This document shows, piece after piece, positions 11,472 to 23,260 of a DNA stretch of 64,000 nucleotides. Numbering within the stretch: the first letter of the stretch is position 1; every line of letters starts with the position of its first letter. Below the pieces are notes generated by a model, which did not search any database, was not told the origin of the DNA, and saw nothing but the letters and a program-made list of their open reading frames with translations. This stretch comes from Apostichopus japonicus. Its lineage: Eukaryota > Echinodermata > Holothuroidea > Aspidochirotida > Stichopodidae. A program made the translations under genes and the position numbers. The stretch lies in the NCBI RefSeq assembly GCF_037975245.1, contig NC_092582.1:25584077-25648076 (forward strand). The letters run 5' to 3'.

Positions 11472-13068
11472 TCAGTTTACCGCTGCCAGTACGTTTCGTT
11501 GGTGGGTTTCTACCGAGCGGATCGATATTCTAGCAAATTGGTCATAGACCAGCCTGGCTAGTGGTCCCAGGAGCCACAGTATTTGCGCGGCTTCGCGATC
11601 TGGGATTTGATCCGGGTCTTCTGGCAGCTGCTGGTGATGTCGCATAAGGACTTCAGCTGCCAGAAGGAAGGTTGACGCGAATTTCATCCCGACTCGGGAC
11701 GACTGGTCGAGCTCGAACAGCGTATTCTCGAGTCGCTTACGGTGTGGATCCTTAAAATTTCCACCCGTTAAACCTTGCTCCGCCTGAAGGCGGTCAGTCG
11801 CGTCCCGCGGGATCGAAGGCGGGTGGAAGAGGTTCTTCCATGTATCCTCCGGCACACGGAGTGCTTTGTCCTGCTTTGCAGGAAAGGCTGTCCACCTCCG
11901 TTGTTTCTGTAGAAATTCGACCCGTTCGAAGCAGAGCGGGTCTACAGGGATGGAGGTGGAATCGTCTTCCGGCGCCTCGTTAGTCGAGCGCAGTTTCGAC
12001 GATGACTTTGGGGCCGAGGGTCCCGCTGGGGAGTCCTCGAACCCCAACCGTTGCTTAAAGATGTTCGCGACTTTCGCGATGAGGTCGGATGGCAGGGTAG
12101 TGCCCCGCGGTTCCACCTACTCTTCCGATTCTGACTCGGGGTACCGGTCGCCCTCGAAGTCTTCAAGGCGGTCCCCGAGTTCCGAAAATGTTTCGGAGGC
12201 TTGAACCTCCAAAGCATCTGGGTCCGGTGCGATAGAGTATAGATTCCTCGGGACCCGTGGAGGCACGGTGCCTAATTGGATGGGATATTCCCGAACTGCC
12301 GGAGGAATATCGGCTACCGATTCCGCCCGGTCTAGGACCGGTTGTATCGTCGCGGGGGTCAAGTGTTGGACTAGCGGCGATAGGACTGAGGTGAGCTGCG
12401 GAAGTAGCCACGCACAGTCGGCGGAGGGAGGTCCTGTGGGCGGTGGCGGTGCCTCCGTAGACCTACGACGTCTCTTTCTCCTAAAACCCGTGTCCGAGTC
12501 CGGTGAAGACTCATCGACGGACGACACACCGGCGAGCGGCTACGTGTCCCCGGATCCTTAGAAACTGACGCTGACTGTCTGCTCTTGAGGGTTGGAGGGC
12601 ACAACAGAGGCTCCCGCAGTGGGAGCGGCCCTACCCTTAGCAACCGAGTTAGCTTTCGGTGCCTTCCCCTTGGCTCTGTTATAGGTCTTAGGCTTGACCT
12701 TAGCCTTAGGGTTCGAGAGATTCTCTGATCTCGGGGTTGTCTCCGGATCGGTGGTCCGCGGGGTTCGCGGTGTAACCTCCGGAGGTTTGTCAAGGACCGT
12801 GGACTGCGGAGCAGCCTGGTCGGGAGCCGGAGTTGGCGACGAGGGCGGAAGGTGGTCCAGCTGGAGCTGCAGGCGTTGACGCTTAGCTTCCAGCCAGGCT
12901 TCCGTCTCTTTCCAGTTCGACCTGCGTGAAGGTCACGCAGATCGAACAGGGGTCCCGCCGAGAGCAAGATCTGCACTGCGGGCATAGTGCGTGCTCGTCC
13001 CAGGCACGCCCGGGACGAAAAAGTGAGCACGTTGCACATTTGATTGAAGTCCTCCCGTCCTTAGACAT
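11472..13068 (-). pseudogene. DIRS gag-like ORF1, broken
   Basis: Starts at ATG 13068 with a cysteine-rich zinc-ribbon-like N-terminus (CATCSLF...CPQCRSCSRRDPCSIC), typical of DIRS ORF1 in animals. A frameshift near 12890 leads into a Pro/Lys/Thr-rich linker (about 12890-12560). Another change leads to an acidic, Arg-rich frame from 12527 that ends in an in-frame TAG at 12117-12119, after which the same frame stays open to 11472 (LIAKVANIFKQRLGF ... SVETHQRNVLAAVN). The product would be a nucleocapsid-like protein. The assignment rests on position and the Cys-rich head. Two frameshifts and a stop make it a pseudogene unless the stop is read through. Confidence 0.75.
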
Positions 13069-13706
13069 CCTGAAATCCTATACTGTAGGAGGAGAATAAG
13101 TCGGGAGAAAAAAATAATACGAAAACCGCGAAAAGAGCGGTTTAAAAACGAGACCTAAACACAGAGTTTTCTGAAATAAAAGAAGAATGTGAAGGTCGAA
13201 ACTCCCCAAAGGGAGCTCCCGGGAGGCTGTAAAATCCCCCCAAGTACCTTCCGTGGAACTCCAAGAGTAAAGAGAACACGGGAAAAGAGAACCTAGACAA
13301 GTAAAAATCAACGAAAATTACGTGAATAGGACTTAGCGGTACCACACGTAAGTGCAGTGTACAGGTGTCTCGCACAACCCGTACACGTGTGAGGTACCGC
13401 AATGCAAAAATGAGGCGAGATCCTAATTGTTAAAGAGGCAGAAAAACTGCCGAAAACAAGAGGATACTTAGCAAAACTTGGGGAATCCTGTAGAAAACTT
13501 TGTCAGGAACCTTCGTCGTTCAAGAGAAGTCGGATTCCAGCAAGTAAAACTCAGTTTGGCGTTAGAGAAAACGGAGCTCGAAAGACACGCGTTTTCCTTC
13601 GGAATGGTAAATTCGGAAGGGAGAGAGGGTGCGCGGTGACCTATGGGAGAGGTCACCGGGGCGCAGTGCTAAAATTATACCAGTGGCGTCTAGGTAGACT
13701 AAGAAA

Positions 13707-13753
13707 TGTGCGTAAGTGTTGTAGGAGACAGGTAAGAGAGGAGTGAAGTAAAT
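13707..13753. repeat. DIRS right inverted terminal repeat
   Basis: Reverse complement of 8099-8145 with one mismatch. A related but diverged copy of this terminus is seen at 19152-19195. Confidence 0.93.
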
Positions 13754-13841
13754 AACTATTTATATTTAGCGGAGTTTAGCGGGTTTTATATTGTTCATGC
13801 GAGGAGGGGGGGGGGGGGAGGAGCTTCATTTCATGAATGTG

Positions 13842-14998
13842 ATCCGGTCCTGCACTATCCCCACCTTTCTTAATTCCTTCATTGATTAGTACAATCTATT
13901 AACTTATATACTTTCAAGATACTTGCACAAGATTAGGCTAATCCAGTTGTTGATAGTTGTCTTACTAAACAAAATGCACGTAACCTATATACTGTACGGT
14001 AGGGGAAGGTGGGAGGTGGTGCGTTAGCTCTCGACGGGACCTGTGAAACGTTATTTTCCCTAAGTTCCTAGACACAATCGCCAAAATTAAATCTCTCTAT
14101 TCTGAAACGAGAAAAAGAACCGTCTAAGTGTAGAGCAATAAATGATGGAAATTAGTAGATGTAGATTACATAAACTAAGAAGAAAGTGAATCACGTAGGT
14201 GAGTTCAAAATCAACAACAAAAGGAAATTACATTGATGCCAATTGACACTAAATACAGTCTAGCTTGTGTGTGTGTGTGTGTATGAGTGAGGAGGGGGGG
14301 GGGGTGGATTCCCTCTTTGTCACCAGGTCCTGCACTATACCCACCACCTTCATAAGTGAATACAATCTATTGACCTTATTTACCTACCTAATCAGGGTTT
14401 AACTGGATGTCCTTTGTTCCGGTGTGAATATCATGAATCAACGACCTTTAGATATAATAATCCTTCATTATTATCTTAAATCCTTGATTCTTGGTTCTAG
14501 TATCGAATGGTCCTGAAATGGGAGGTTGTGTCCAACTGTTTGATTGAGAAATTGGTGCTGAATATACAATACCATAGCAATAGATCAAGCCTTTCTAAAT
14601 CTAAGGTCAATGTGACAGCATCGGAAATCCATTACAAAACCGGTAAATATATCCAAATTGTGCAGACATCAATCTGATATAAAAAGCTATTTTCAGGAAC
14701 ACATCCACTATTTCACGTAATACCGTGATCGCCGTGTTAAAACCTGTCGTACTGATGTGCCATACGTTTTGATTTGAGTTTTTGGTTTACACTTATATAC
14801 TGTTTACTTTTATTTGAAAGCTAATTTAAAATATGTGTCATATCTGCAGTAACAAATCTATTCATATGTATCCAACCGAGGCAGAGGTCACACTACATAT
14901 ACAATAGCAGGGAAACACCAGTTACTAAATCTATACACTGATGACGGGAAAACCTTTGTAACGCTTTTTCGAATTGTCCTGTTTTAAGTAACGCTTGT
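13842..14998. repeat. Dispersed duplication, copy 1 (partner at 22032-23260)
   Basis: From 'gtcctgcactatccccacc' to 'aagtaacgctt' this 1.16-kb block is collinear with 22032-23260, with many substitutions and small indels. Shared internal marks include a poly-G tract, a GT-rich tract, 'gagcaataaatga', 'aagctattttcaggaacaca' and 'tacaatagcaggg'. The block repeats part of itself internally: the 'cctgcactat.ccc' segment recurs at 14328. No open frame is conserved between the copies, so it is probably a non-coding transposon or a segmental duplication. Confidence 0.8.
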
Positions 14999-17225
14999 TG
15001 GTTATGACACGCACTTTGAATATGGGAACTGTTCAAATGAGATTCTTGCTAAATTGAACCTACTATAACGGTTCTATTTAGAACTTAAAACACATAATGT
15101 CATCGCACTATGAAGTCCTTGCCTAGTTAAGTTTAAGCTTGGACCAAGTACTAGAGCTGCTTTGAATTTGTTGACGAGGCACACGACAATAACTCAACCA
15201 TCGTTGTATACGTTAACCTTGACCAAATATTTCAATGCGGAATCGCGTAAAACAACGTACCAGACCTGTGACGTGCTACCTTGTGACACTCAACTCTTGT
15301 AGTACTCCTTTAATGTATTGTAACGCTTTATTAACGATTGTCTATACAGTGTACCTGTAGTACATCTCTCGCAGTGCGATGAACATATAAATATATATAA
15401 GAAGGAATACCTTAACGACTAAAACACGACACACGGATGACGTATATTAACTAACCGTATCACGACACAGCTATTCTGTAATGCGCAAGTTGCCTAGCAG
15501 CGCGCTAAACTATACACATTGCGTTAAAGACAATGCAGCGCAGCTAATAATGAAACGTGTCAGTCCGCGATCCCTATGCTGCAACGGCCTTGCAACCGCA
15601 CAAGCAGTTTACGCAGCGCAGCTGTAGAGGTCATCATGCCGATCCATATCTTCTGCAGAAGCCCAAAAGTAGCCCAAAAAACATTGCCTCTGGCAAACGC
15701 TAAAAAATTCGGCAAGGATTCTGCCTGGCAACTTGTTCAAAGTATACCAAATTAATGTATAAAAACGCTACTCGCATAGCAATATAAACGACCCCGTAAC
15801 TGTGTAGAAACCTGGCCAATTACTACATATCCAATAACATTGACGAACCCAATAACAAGCCGCTCAACGCTCTTTACCCTGCTACACACATGAGATGACC
15901 CCGCCCTCTTTTTACGTGTATCCGCCTCTTTTTACTTCCTCGTATACGAAATACAGAGACGAAAACGCCCTTCAGACTGTTTACATAAACCCCGGCAGCA
16001 AGAACCAACTCTCTTCCAGCCAGTAATACATTGATACCCCTAGATACACAGACTAACGCACATACCAGAGACCTCCCTGCTTAAACATTAAACAAAGAGA
16101 CATGCTATAACGGTAGAAAATGCAAATTAGGAAATATGTACACACGAGAAAAATAAGGAGCTTTTTCGTAACAGTATATTCCAAAACAACTGATTAAAGA
16201 ATCACATAGCTACCACGTTCCCTGGGAAGCTACCCGAACAATGGAATCTAGCTAAGTGGTACATTTCTTGTTGTTTTACCGAAATTTTTAATGAACAAAT
16301 TTTGAGTACTTTTTCAAACATCGAACTGCAACTGGAACTCACGCAGCTAATCAGGACTGCACACAAAACGTACATAGACACGAACAGCAGACGACTCACT
16401 CGTTGTTCCTTAGCAACACAAATATTCATGCCGTTTATGCAAGCGCGTATGATATGATAGGAGTGACCTTCGTAAGAAATACGATAGCAATACCCTTTTC
16501 TTAATCTAAGGTAAAATGTGACAGTATCGTAATTAAATTACAAAACCAGTAAATATCTCCAAATTTACTACATTTCAATATCTCTGTAAAGATACAAATC
16601 TAGGGTAAAGTGATGTTATAAATACATCCATGATAATTTATTATAGGTTATACATGTTAAGTTACTGTCATAACATATATTGTTCCATAAATTGTTTTGC
16701 TCTTCGCTATTGTCTAAAATTCCCAGCATTTTTTTGTTATTTATCAACTTGAACTTTCCTTGCTAACTTCAACTTTCAACTTTTCTATCACAATTTGATT
16801 TTACAACAACATGTCACCTTTTTGTTTCAAATTTCGATCATCTTGGTATAAAAACCTCTCAATTTTTCATTATATTTGTTTAAGTTTGTCGTATATACAA
16901 AAGTGCTCATTTCTTTGTAGTTTCTCTATTATCATAAATTTTTATTTTCATAGCCTCTTAACTGTTTTTAATCTTTCATGCGTCTTCAACCACGAGGTTA
17001 AATAAAACCAAACCGGTTCAAATTTGACGGTTAACCGGTTAAATATTTTAGTGTAAACATGTTACTTCTTGTTCATGCTCATATGTCATTAACGACTTAA
17101 TGAATTAATCTTAAAAAAAAAAACGGGTTAAACTTACTAAACTTTGTTATCTCAGACGCCTCAGTCTGTACTATTATTTTTGTTGGCTATATGCATACCC
17201 TCTAAAGATCAATTCTAATGAAGAA
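14999..17225. other. No supported gene; one fragment of the 14-kb/22-kb repeat
   Basis: Mostly unique-looking AT-rich DNA. At about 16475-16560 a short segment ('cttttcttaatctaagg ... gtgacagtatcg ... ttacaaaaccagtaaatat') matches 14585-14650 and 22840-22900, so a third partial copy of that repeat lies here. The minus-strand frame at 16202-16429 has no recognisable domain. Confidence 0.5.
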
Positions 17226-17289
17226 CAACTTCGGAGCCCACTTCCATAACTCTCTAGGGGCATATTCTATCTACCGAAGTGGGCACTTT

Positions 17290-17890
17290 GGGTTTTTTTC
17301 AAATGGGCTATTTATTGGCCTTGAGCCTTGCACTTGCCTTCCCCCTTGGTCATAGAATCCGGACGGTGCCGGGACCTTGGGGGGCAATATCTCTTTCTCC
17401 TCTCTCTCTCATCCGGCCTCTCTCTCTGTGCGTACCACGCCGGGTACCACTCTCCTCGACCCGGACATTCCGTCCGTTACGGTCGGAACTTCTAATGGGC
17501 TTTTTATTGGCCTTGAGCCTTGCCTTCCTTGGTTCGGAGGGGAACGTCTGTTCCGGGCTCCTTCTGAGGTCTCGCCGGACCCTGGCTCTCCGGAGCCCCT
17601 CTCTTTGCGCGTACCACAACGGGTGCCGCTCTCTGCGACCCGGACGGACTTGGGTGGCAAACTCTCCTCTCTCCTCTCTCCTTTCTCTCCGCCTCTCCAT
17701 CTCTCTCTCTCTCTTCTCCGGCCCTCTCATGGCCTGTCTCCATCTCAACTCCCACCAACTTTCTCACTTCCTCTTCATCTCCTGTCTCTCCTCCGATTCC
17801 CTCCAGGGGAACTGTGGGTTCGGTGATAGATCTAACCTGTCCCGGCCTGCTAGCCAGGTGTCGATGTGCTGCCACTGTCTGGTGTGAAAA
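17290..17890. repeat. GC/CT-rich ~190-bp imperfect tandem repeat
   Basis: The segment 'atgggctatttattggcct' (17305) recurs as 'atgggctttttattggcct' (17495), with the following 'tgagccttg', the CT-rich stretch and 'cggac' motifs in the same order. The 202-codon plus frame and the minus frames across it are all low-complexity (Ser/Leu/Arg/Pro), so I regard them as repeat read-through. A short inverted pair (gcccacttc at 17237, gaagtgggc at 17276) lies just left of it. The block probably belongs to the same mobile relic as 17990-19195. Confidence 0.6.
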
Positions 17891-17989
17891 CAATACAGAC
17901 TAGACAGAGGTCTCGGAACAGTTCACACATTTAAGGTGGCTTCGAGACATGTCTGAGAAACCCACGTTAAGGAGAGACTAACGGTGAAT

Positions 17990-19195
17990 AGTCTAACGTA
18001 TATCAAACGGAACTACTATAAGGAGGAAGTAGGGTGGGACGTATGCTAACAGAGAGTATAAAGTTACGTGACAAAAACAAAGTACAAAGTACGCTACAAT
18101 AGTGAAAAAACTTCCCACACTTAGAAGCGAACACGTAACTAGAATACATGAAGGAAAAAGGACGAGGTACGCCCCAAGTGAGACTCCCGACACTTAGGAG
18201 GCGCACGAGTAGCGAAACCCATGGAGAAACATGAAAATATATACAAATATATGAAGGTTCAAACATGAAACAACAACAACGTAATCGAACCGCCTATCCG
18301 CCGAGTATTGGATAGGAGTTCGCGGCTTACAAGATACGTTACAAGGTGAAACACTTCCGACATATGGAAGCAACGTAACTAAACAAATATGCATCGAAAA
18401 ACTTGAAAAAAGGACGAAACATGTATATAAGGGAGAGAACCCCCCTAACCGCGAACCAGCGGAGGGGGAACAAGGCTACGAGGTACGCCCCAAGTCATGA
18501 GACTCAGGGAGCGCACGTAGCAACAACTAGAGAAAACATGAAAATATACCACAATATATGAGAACAAGGTTACTCCCGCCTTAACATGACAAAACAACGA
18601 AACGAACCGTCTATCTCGACTAGTTAGGAGATATCGAAACGTGGCTACAAACTACGCTACAAAAGTGAAAACCCACACTAAAAGCGTAAAAATTAACGAA
18701 AGTACATGAAACAAGCAAAACATCTTATGAGAAGTATGAAAGCTGAAAAACATGTACATAAGAAAACACATGCATATCCGCGTAAACAAGGCGGAAAAAG
18801 GCAAACGAACGAAGTAGTCTCGCAGAACTACTATCTGTGAAAACAACGTTACGCTAAAAAAACGAACGCATGGGCGAGAGTGTACACTAAAACCAGCCCC
18901 CAAAACACCCTTCCCTACAAGAAAAGGATACTTATCAGGCTGGAAAAAGTGTTGGAAGTCTAGAACTCCTGATAGGAAACTTCTAGGTATAATAATCCAA
19001 GGTATCCTGGCGAATTTCGGCGAAAATTTTTCCCAATCCGAAAACACTATGAGACACTTTGGTGGTAGAAAAATGAAGGAGTTCACTAGGGTCAGTGAGG
19101 GTGTACAGTGTTAAAAGATTACCAGGGCATACTAGACACGGTAGAATGCGGTGCTTAGGTTGTGGGGTGACAGGTAAGTGGGGAACGAAGTAAAT
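17990..19195 (-). mobile_element. Terminal fragment of a second, diverged DIRS-like element
   Basis: The right edge (19152-19195, 'ggtgacaggtaag...gaacgaagtaaat') matches the right terminal repeat of the DIRS element at 13707-13753 ('ggagacaggtaag...gagtgaagtaaat') in the same orientation. Inward lies a leader-like region that shares 'aggatactta' with the DIRS leader. It contains three imperfect tandem copies of a ~310-bp unit starting near 18030, 18335 and 18645. Markers of the unit are 'acgaggtacgccccaagt', 'gaaaacatgaaaatata' and 'gaaccgcctatc'. No left inverted repeat and no RT or recombinase frame were found, so this is a decapitated relic. The 144-codon minus frame at 18652-19086 has no motif. 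Confidence 0.6.
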
Positions 19196-19649
19196 CTAAA
19201 ATGTTTGGCAATAAAATCAAGGTGTTGAATTTGTTCTGTTAAAGCAGCAATCAGCTTTCATTACTAACTCTTACTGCGGCTGAACAGACACAAAAATGTT
19301 ACTAGTTAGTAAACAAAACCATCTTCAAATTGAATACATTGTGGATATATATCTTGTTCACGAAAAGGTCATTAACTATTCAGTGAGAAAGGTTTATGAT
19401 ACCAAGTTCAATATCGAACATGAATTTAATGTTAAGCCATTCCCAAACATTACATTCTTGTCAGTGTTTAATCCAACATATGTTATTTAAGTTATTATGT
19501 GTAGGCACTTGTCACATATGTGTACACATGCCAACATAAATGTGTATACGCCTCACATATGACAACAAAACTAGCATGCAAATATGCAGAAGGTGGTTCC
19601 GATGTTTTAACAAAATTTCTTCATGCGGCGTTCATGATCTGAACTAGAA

Positions 19650-21492
19650 TCTTATGCTAAGCCATACTCAGTATCAGTCATAAATATTCATGAGACCATC
19701 CCCCTAAATACTATGGATCATCTACTGAACATGACCAACTTATAAACCAATTATGATACCAATACAACATATCCTTCTATCTAGCTGATATTTATCTGGT
19801 AACATCACTCATGCATAACTAATGAGATGCTATATAAACACTTGTATACCACTATATATTTTCATACAAAATCATGCTAAGTTCCTAAGATATCAAAAAA
19901 GAATCTTTTTAAGCCCTGCTCACTCATTAATAGTCATCTGACCCGTACAAAAAACAACAGAGATCATCTAATGCCCATGACCAACACATGTAACAAGTAT
20001 AACTTTAAACTAACTCATATACGAATGCTTTATCTAGCAGATTTAACTCTGGTGTCACCATTCATTCATATTTAGTGATGTGATGGCATTCACAAAACCT
20101 GCATTTACTCCATACTAAATATGAAGCAGATCATGCTCACAGCTGCAAAGATCATGATATTTAAAGAATATATGTTAAGCCCCGCCTGCTCATTAATATT
20201 CAAGAGATCTGCACCTGGGGTTACCTACTACCCATAACCAACGTATATAGCAAGTATGATATTAATGCAACATGGTTCCTGAGATAGTGTTACCAAGTTC
20301 ATGACCACAGATACCTACACATACACACATCAACTTAACTGGACATGATCACTCTACCCAGAACTTGAAGAAAATGAGAGAAAAACGCTAATTGATCAAA
20401 CAACAGGCCCTACCACAGGTTAAGTAAGCCGCTATCAATTATAAAGAAACCAAAGGAAATTTAAGGTGCACAAATGATGTGATATGATAGGTTATTACAA
20501 AATCAGTACTTTTCTGTTTTATGAATAAACTCAAACATTTATATCTCAACAACAGAAACGATGTCTCTCGAATTCTCCCCCCCCCCCCTCTTTCCCCATT
20601 TAGCCCTCTTCAGCGGGGTGGGCTACTACTGTAATTCGGTAATTGATTCCAAGTTGTAGCAAGTTCGTTAAGCAGCTGTTTGCGTTTTATCGCCGTTTTT
20701 CCACCCTTTTGAAATGTCCATCGAGTATTTTACATGTCTTCTTAAAATGTTAGTGAAACTGGCAATTATGTAATTACAAAACTTCGTTCTTTTAGTTTCT
20801 CCCCAACTACTTGCTTCCTTAGATGTCGGGTTCCATAAAAATACACTTGGGAACGACGAATGCAATGACTTTTGTTTGTATCCCATGAACCGTGGTGGGG
20901 ATCCATTGGCCACAGACTACAGTACTATCAGGTATTTCGTGTTTTCTCGCAGCGGTTTTCTTTCATTTTTGATCCTACCTACACCATGAATATACGTTCA
21001 TGGTACAAAAATATTGTTCGTAAAATTCGATTAATGACTAGTCTATGTCCAGATTGATAGCACATCAGTGGAAACAGTCCTCCCTGAAAGCAGATTTAAC
21101 TCTGGTGTCACCAATCATTCATATTATGTGATATGATGGCATTCACATACCTTCATTTACTCCATACCAAATATGGAGCAGATGCTCAGCTGCAAAGATA
21201 ATGATCTTTTAAGAATTTAAGTTAGGCCCCACCTACTTATTAATATTCAAGAGATCTGCACCTGGGGTTACTTACTACCCATGACCAACATGTATATAGT
21301 GTTACCAAGTTCATTACCACATAAATACACATACACACATCAACTTAACTGGACATGATCACTCTGCCCAGAACTTGATGAACAAGGGGCAAAACACTCA
21401 TTGGTCAAACAACAGACCCTACGAGAGGTAAAGTAAGCCGCTAGTCTATGACCAGAATGATAGCACATCAGTGGAAACAGTCCTCCCTGAAA
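19650..21492. repeat. Diverged ~200-400 bp repeat family in tandem
   Basis: Units marked by 'gcagatttaactctggtgtc', 'aagatcatgat', 'aagccccgcctgctcatta', 'agatctgcacctggggttac' and 'aacttaactggacatgatc' occur around 20037-20410 and again at 21090-21440. Older copies are at about 19650-19900 and 19905-20036. The 50-bp segment 'gatagcacatcagtggaaac' flanks the last copy on both sides (21041-21090 and 21443-21492), which indicates a ~402-bp tandem duplication. Small ORFs here are not coding. Confidence 0.65.
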
Positions 21493-22031
21493 GTGTGCAC
21501 TATGGTTTGTAAGCAATTGTGATCAGTTGGATTAAGGTTGTTTAGTGTAGGGAACATGTCCAGTAATTGAGAAGACCTAGTTGTGTAGGTCTGGATTTAA
21601 AGCTGCAGAAACTTAACTTACAATAACTTTATTCACATTAACGACATTTTGCTTCCAGCATTTTTGAGTGTCACTGTCATATAGCGTATGGTATAGCGAA
21701 GACAGGGTACTTTTACAAACTTAGTAGTCGGGTAAGTTCCGTATGCAGAAAATACTTTCAACTTGAACAGTTGAAACCCCACATGCGAATTTGTTGCCAC
21801 AAAGAGACAATAATTGAAATAGAGAAGGATAGACACAGTGACGTCAGACGGAATAATTGTATCATGGCAACCGTTATAGGGTTTAATCACTTTGTAATTG
21901 GTTTTACTGTAATAATATACGCCTCGATGAAAAGTAGATTTTGTTGTTCAAGGCATAGTCCATGATATGTTTTTTTTTTAATATGTTGATGAGAGTGGAC
22001 TGGGGTACAATTCTATTGCCTGGCTATATAT

Positions 22032-23260
22032 CAGGTCTTGCACTAACCCCGCCTTCCTTTATACCTTCATTGATTAATACAATCTATTAACTGTATATAC
22101 TTTCAAGGTACTTGTAACAGTACAGGTGTTCTAGTTGTTGATAGGTGTCTTACCAAAAAAAAAAATACGTGTAAACTATATAATGTACGGTAGACGGGAT
22201 GGAGGGGTACGTTGGCTCTCGTAGGGACCTGTGATTCGTTATTTCATGTTTATTCGTTAAGTTCCTAGACACAATTGCTCAAATTAAACTTCTCTATTCC
22301 GCGACGCGAATATGAACGGGCTATGTGTAGAGCAATAAATGACGGCAATTATTGCATGTAGATTACATAAACAAAGAAGAAAGTGAACCAGATAGGTGAG
22401 TTCAAAATCAACAGGAAAAGGACATAACACATACACAAGCCCACACAAAATGAAATAACTTGAATACAAATTGACACTAAATGAAGTCTAGCGTGTCTGT
22501 GTGTGTATGTATAGGGGGGGGGGGGGAGTGGTGGATTCCCTCTTTGTCACAAGGTTCTGCACTATACCCACCTCCCTTAGTTCCTACATTGATTAGTACA
22601 ATCTTTTAGCCTTATTTACTTACCTAATAAGGTTTCAATTGAATTTCTTTTGTTCTGGTGTAAATATCATTGACTCAATGACCTTTAGTTTCAATAACAT
22701 GGAAATCCTCCATGTTATATTCAATCCTTGGTGATTGGTTCCGGTATCGAACGGTCCTGGCATGGGAGGTTGTGTCTAACTGTTTGATTGAGGAAGTGCT
22801 GATTAACATACACTGCCATAGTATTAGATCAAGCTTTCCTTAATCTAAGGTGAATGTGACAGTATCTGAATTCCATTACAAAACCAGTCAATACGTCCAA
22901 ACCGTGCAGAAATCAATCCGATATATAAAGCTATTTTCAGGAACACAACCACTACTTCATATTTTCCGTGATCGCCGAGTTAAACCATGTCGTACAACTG
23001 ATGCGCCATACGTTCCGGTTTGATCATTTGGTTACACTAATATTCTGTGTACTTTTATTTAACAAATCTTTTTTTTCAGAGATGAGTCATTTCTTCAGTA
23101 AACTTAGTAACATAAGAAATATATTCATAATTATCCAACCGAGTCGGAGGCCAAACTACATATACAATAGCAGGGTTACGTCAGTTACTAAATGTATACA
23201 CTGATGGCGTGAAAGCCTTTGTAACGCCTTTGCGAATTGTCCTGCTTTAAGTAACGCTTA
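22032..23260. repeat. Dispersed duplication, copy 2 (partner at 13842-14998)
   Basis: Collinear with 13842-14998 over 1.2 kb (see that entry). It retains the internal poly-G tract (22514-22526) and the repeated 'tgcactatacccacc' segment. The copies sit 8 kb apart in the same orientation and flank the second DIRS relic and the 20-21 kb repeats. Confidence 0.8.

Larger units (their letters stand above)
8099..13753 (-). mobile_element. DIRS-type tyrosine-recombinase retrotransposon, full length but inactivated
   Basis: A 5.65-kb element bounded by near-perfect 47-bp inverted terminal repeats and transcribed on the minus strand. In order it holds a zinc-ribbon gag-like region, RT, RNase H, a connecting domain and a tyrosine recombinase. 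This is the DIRS order: tyrosine-recombinase integration, no integrase or protease. The G+C content is clearly higher than in the flanks, as expected for a recent arrival from a different compositional pool. No target-site duplication is evident, which fits the recombinase mechanism. Every coding region is broken by frameshifts or stops, so this copy cannot be autonomous. I could not locate an internal complementary region by eye. Confidence 0.92.

Noticed and set aside
17279-17887. 202-codon plus-strand frame with apparent hydrophobic segments
   Set aside because: It spans an imperfect 190-bp tandem repeat rich in CT. Frames are open on both strands, and there is no domain or splice support.
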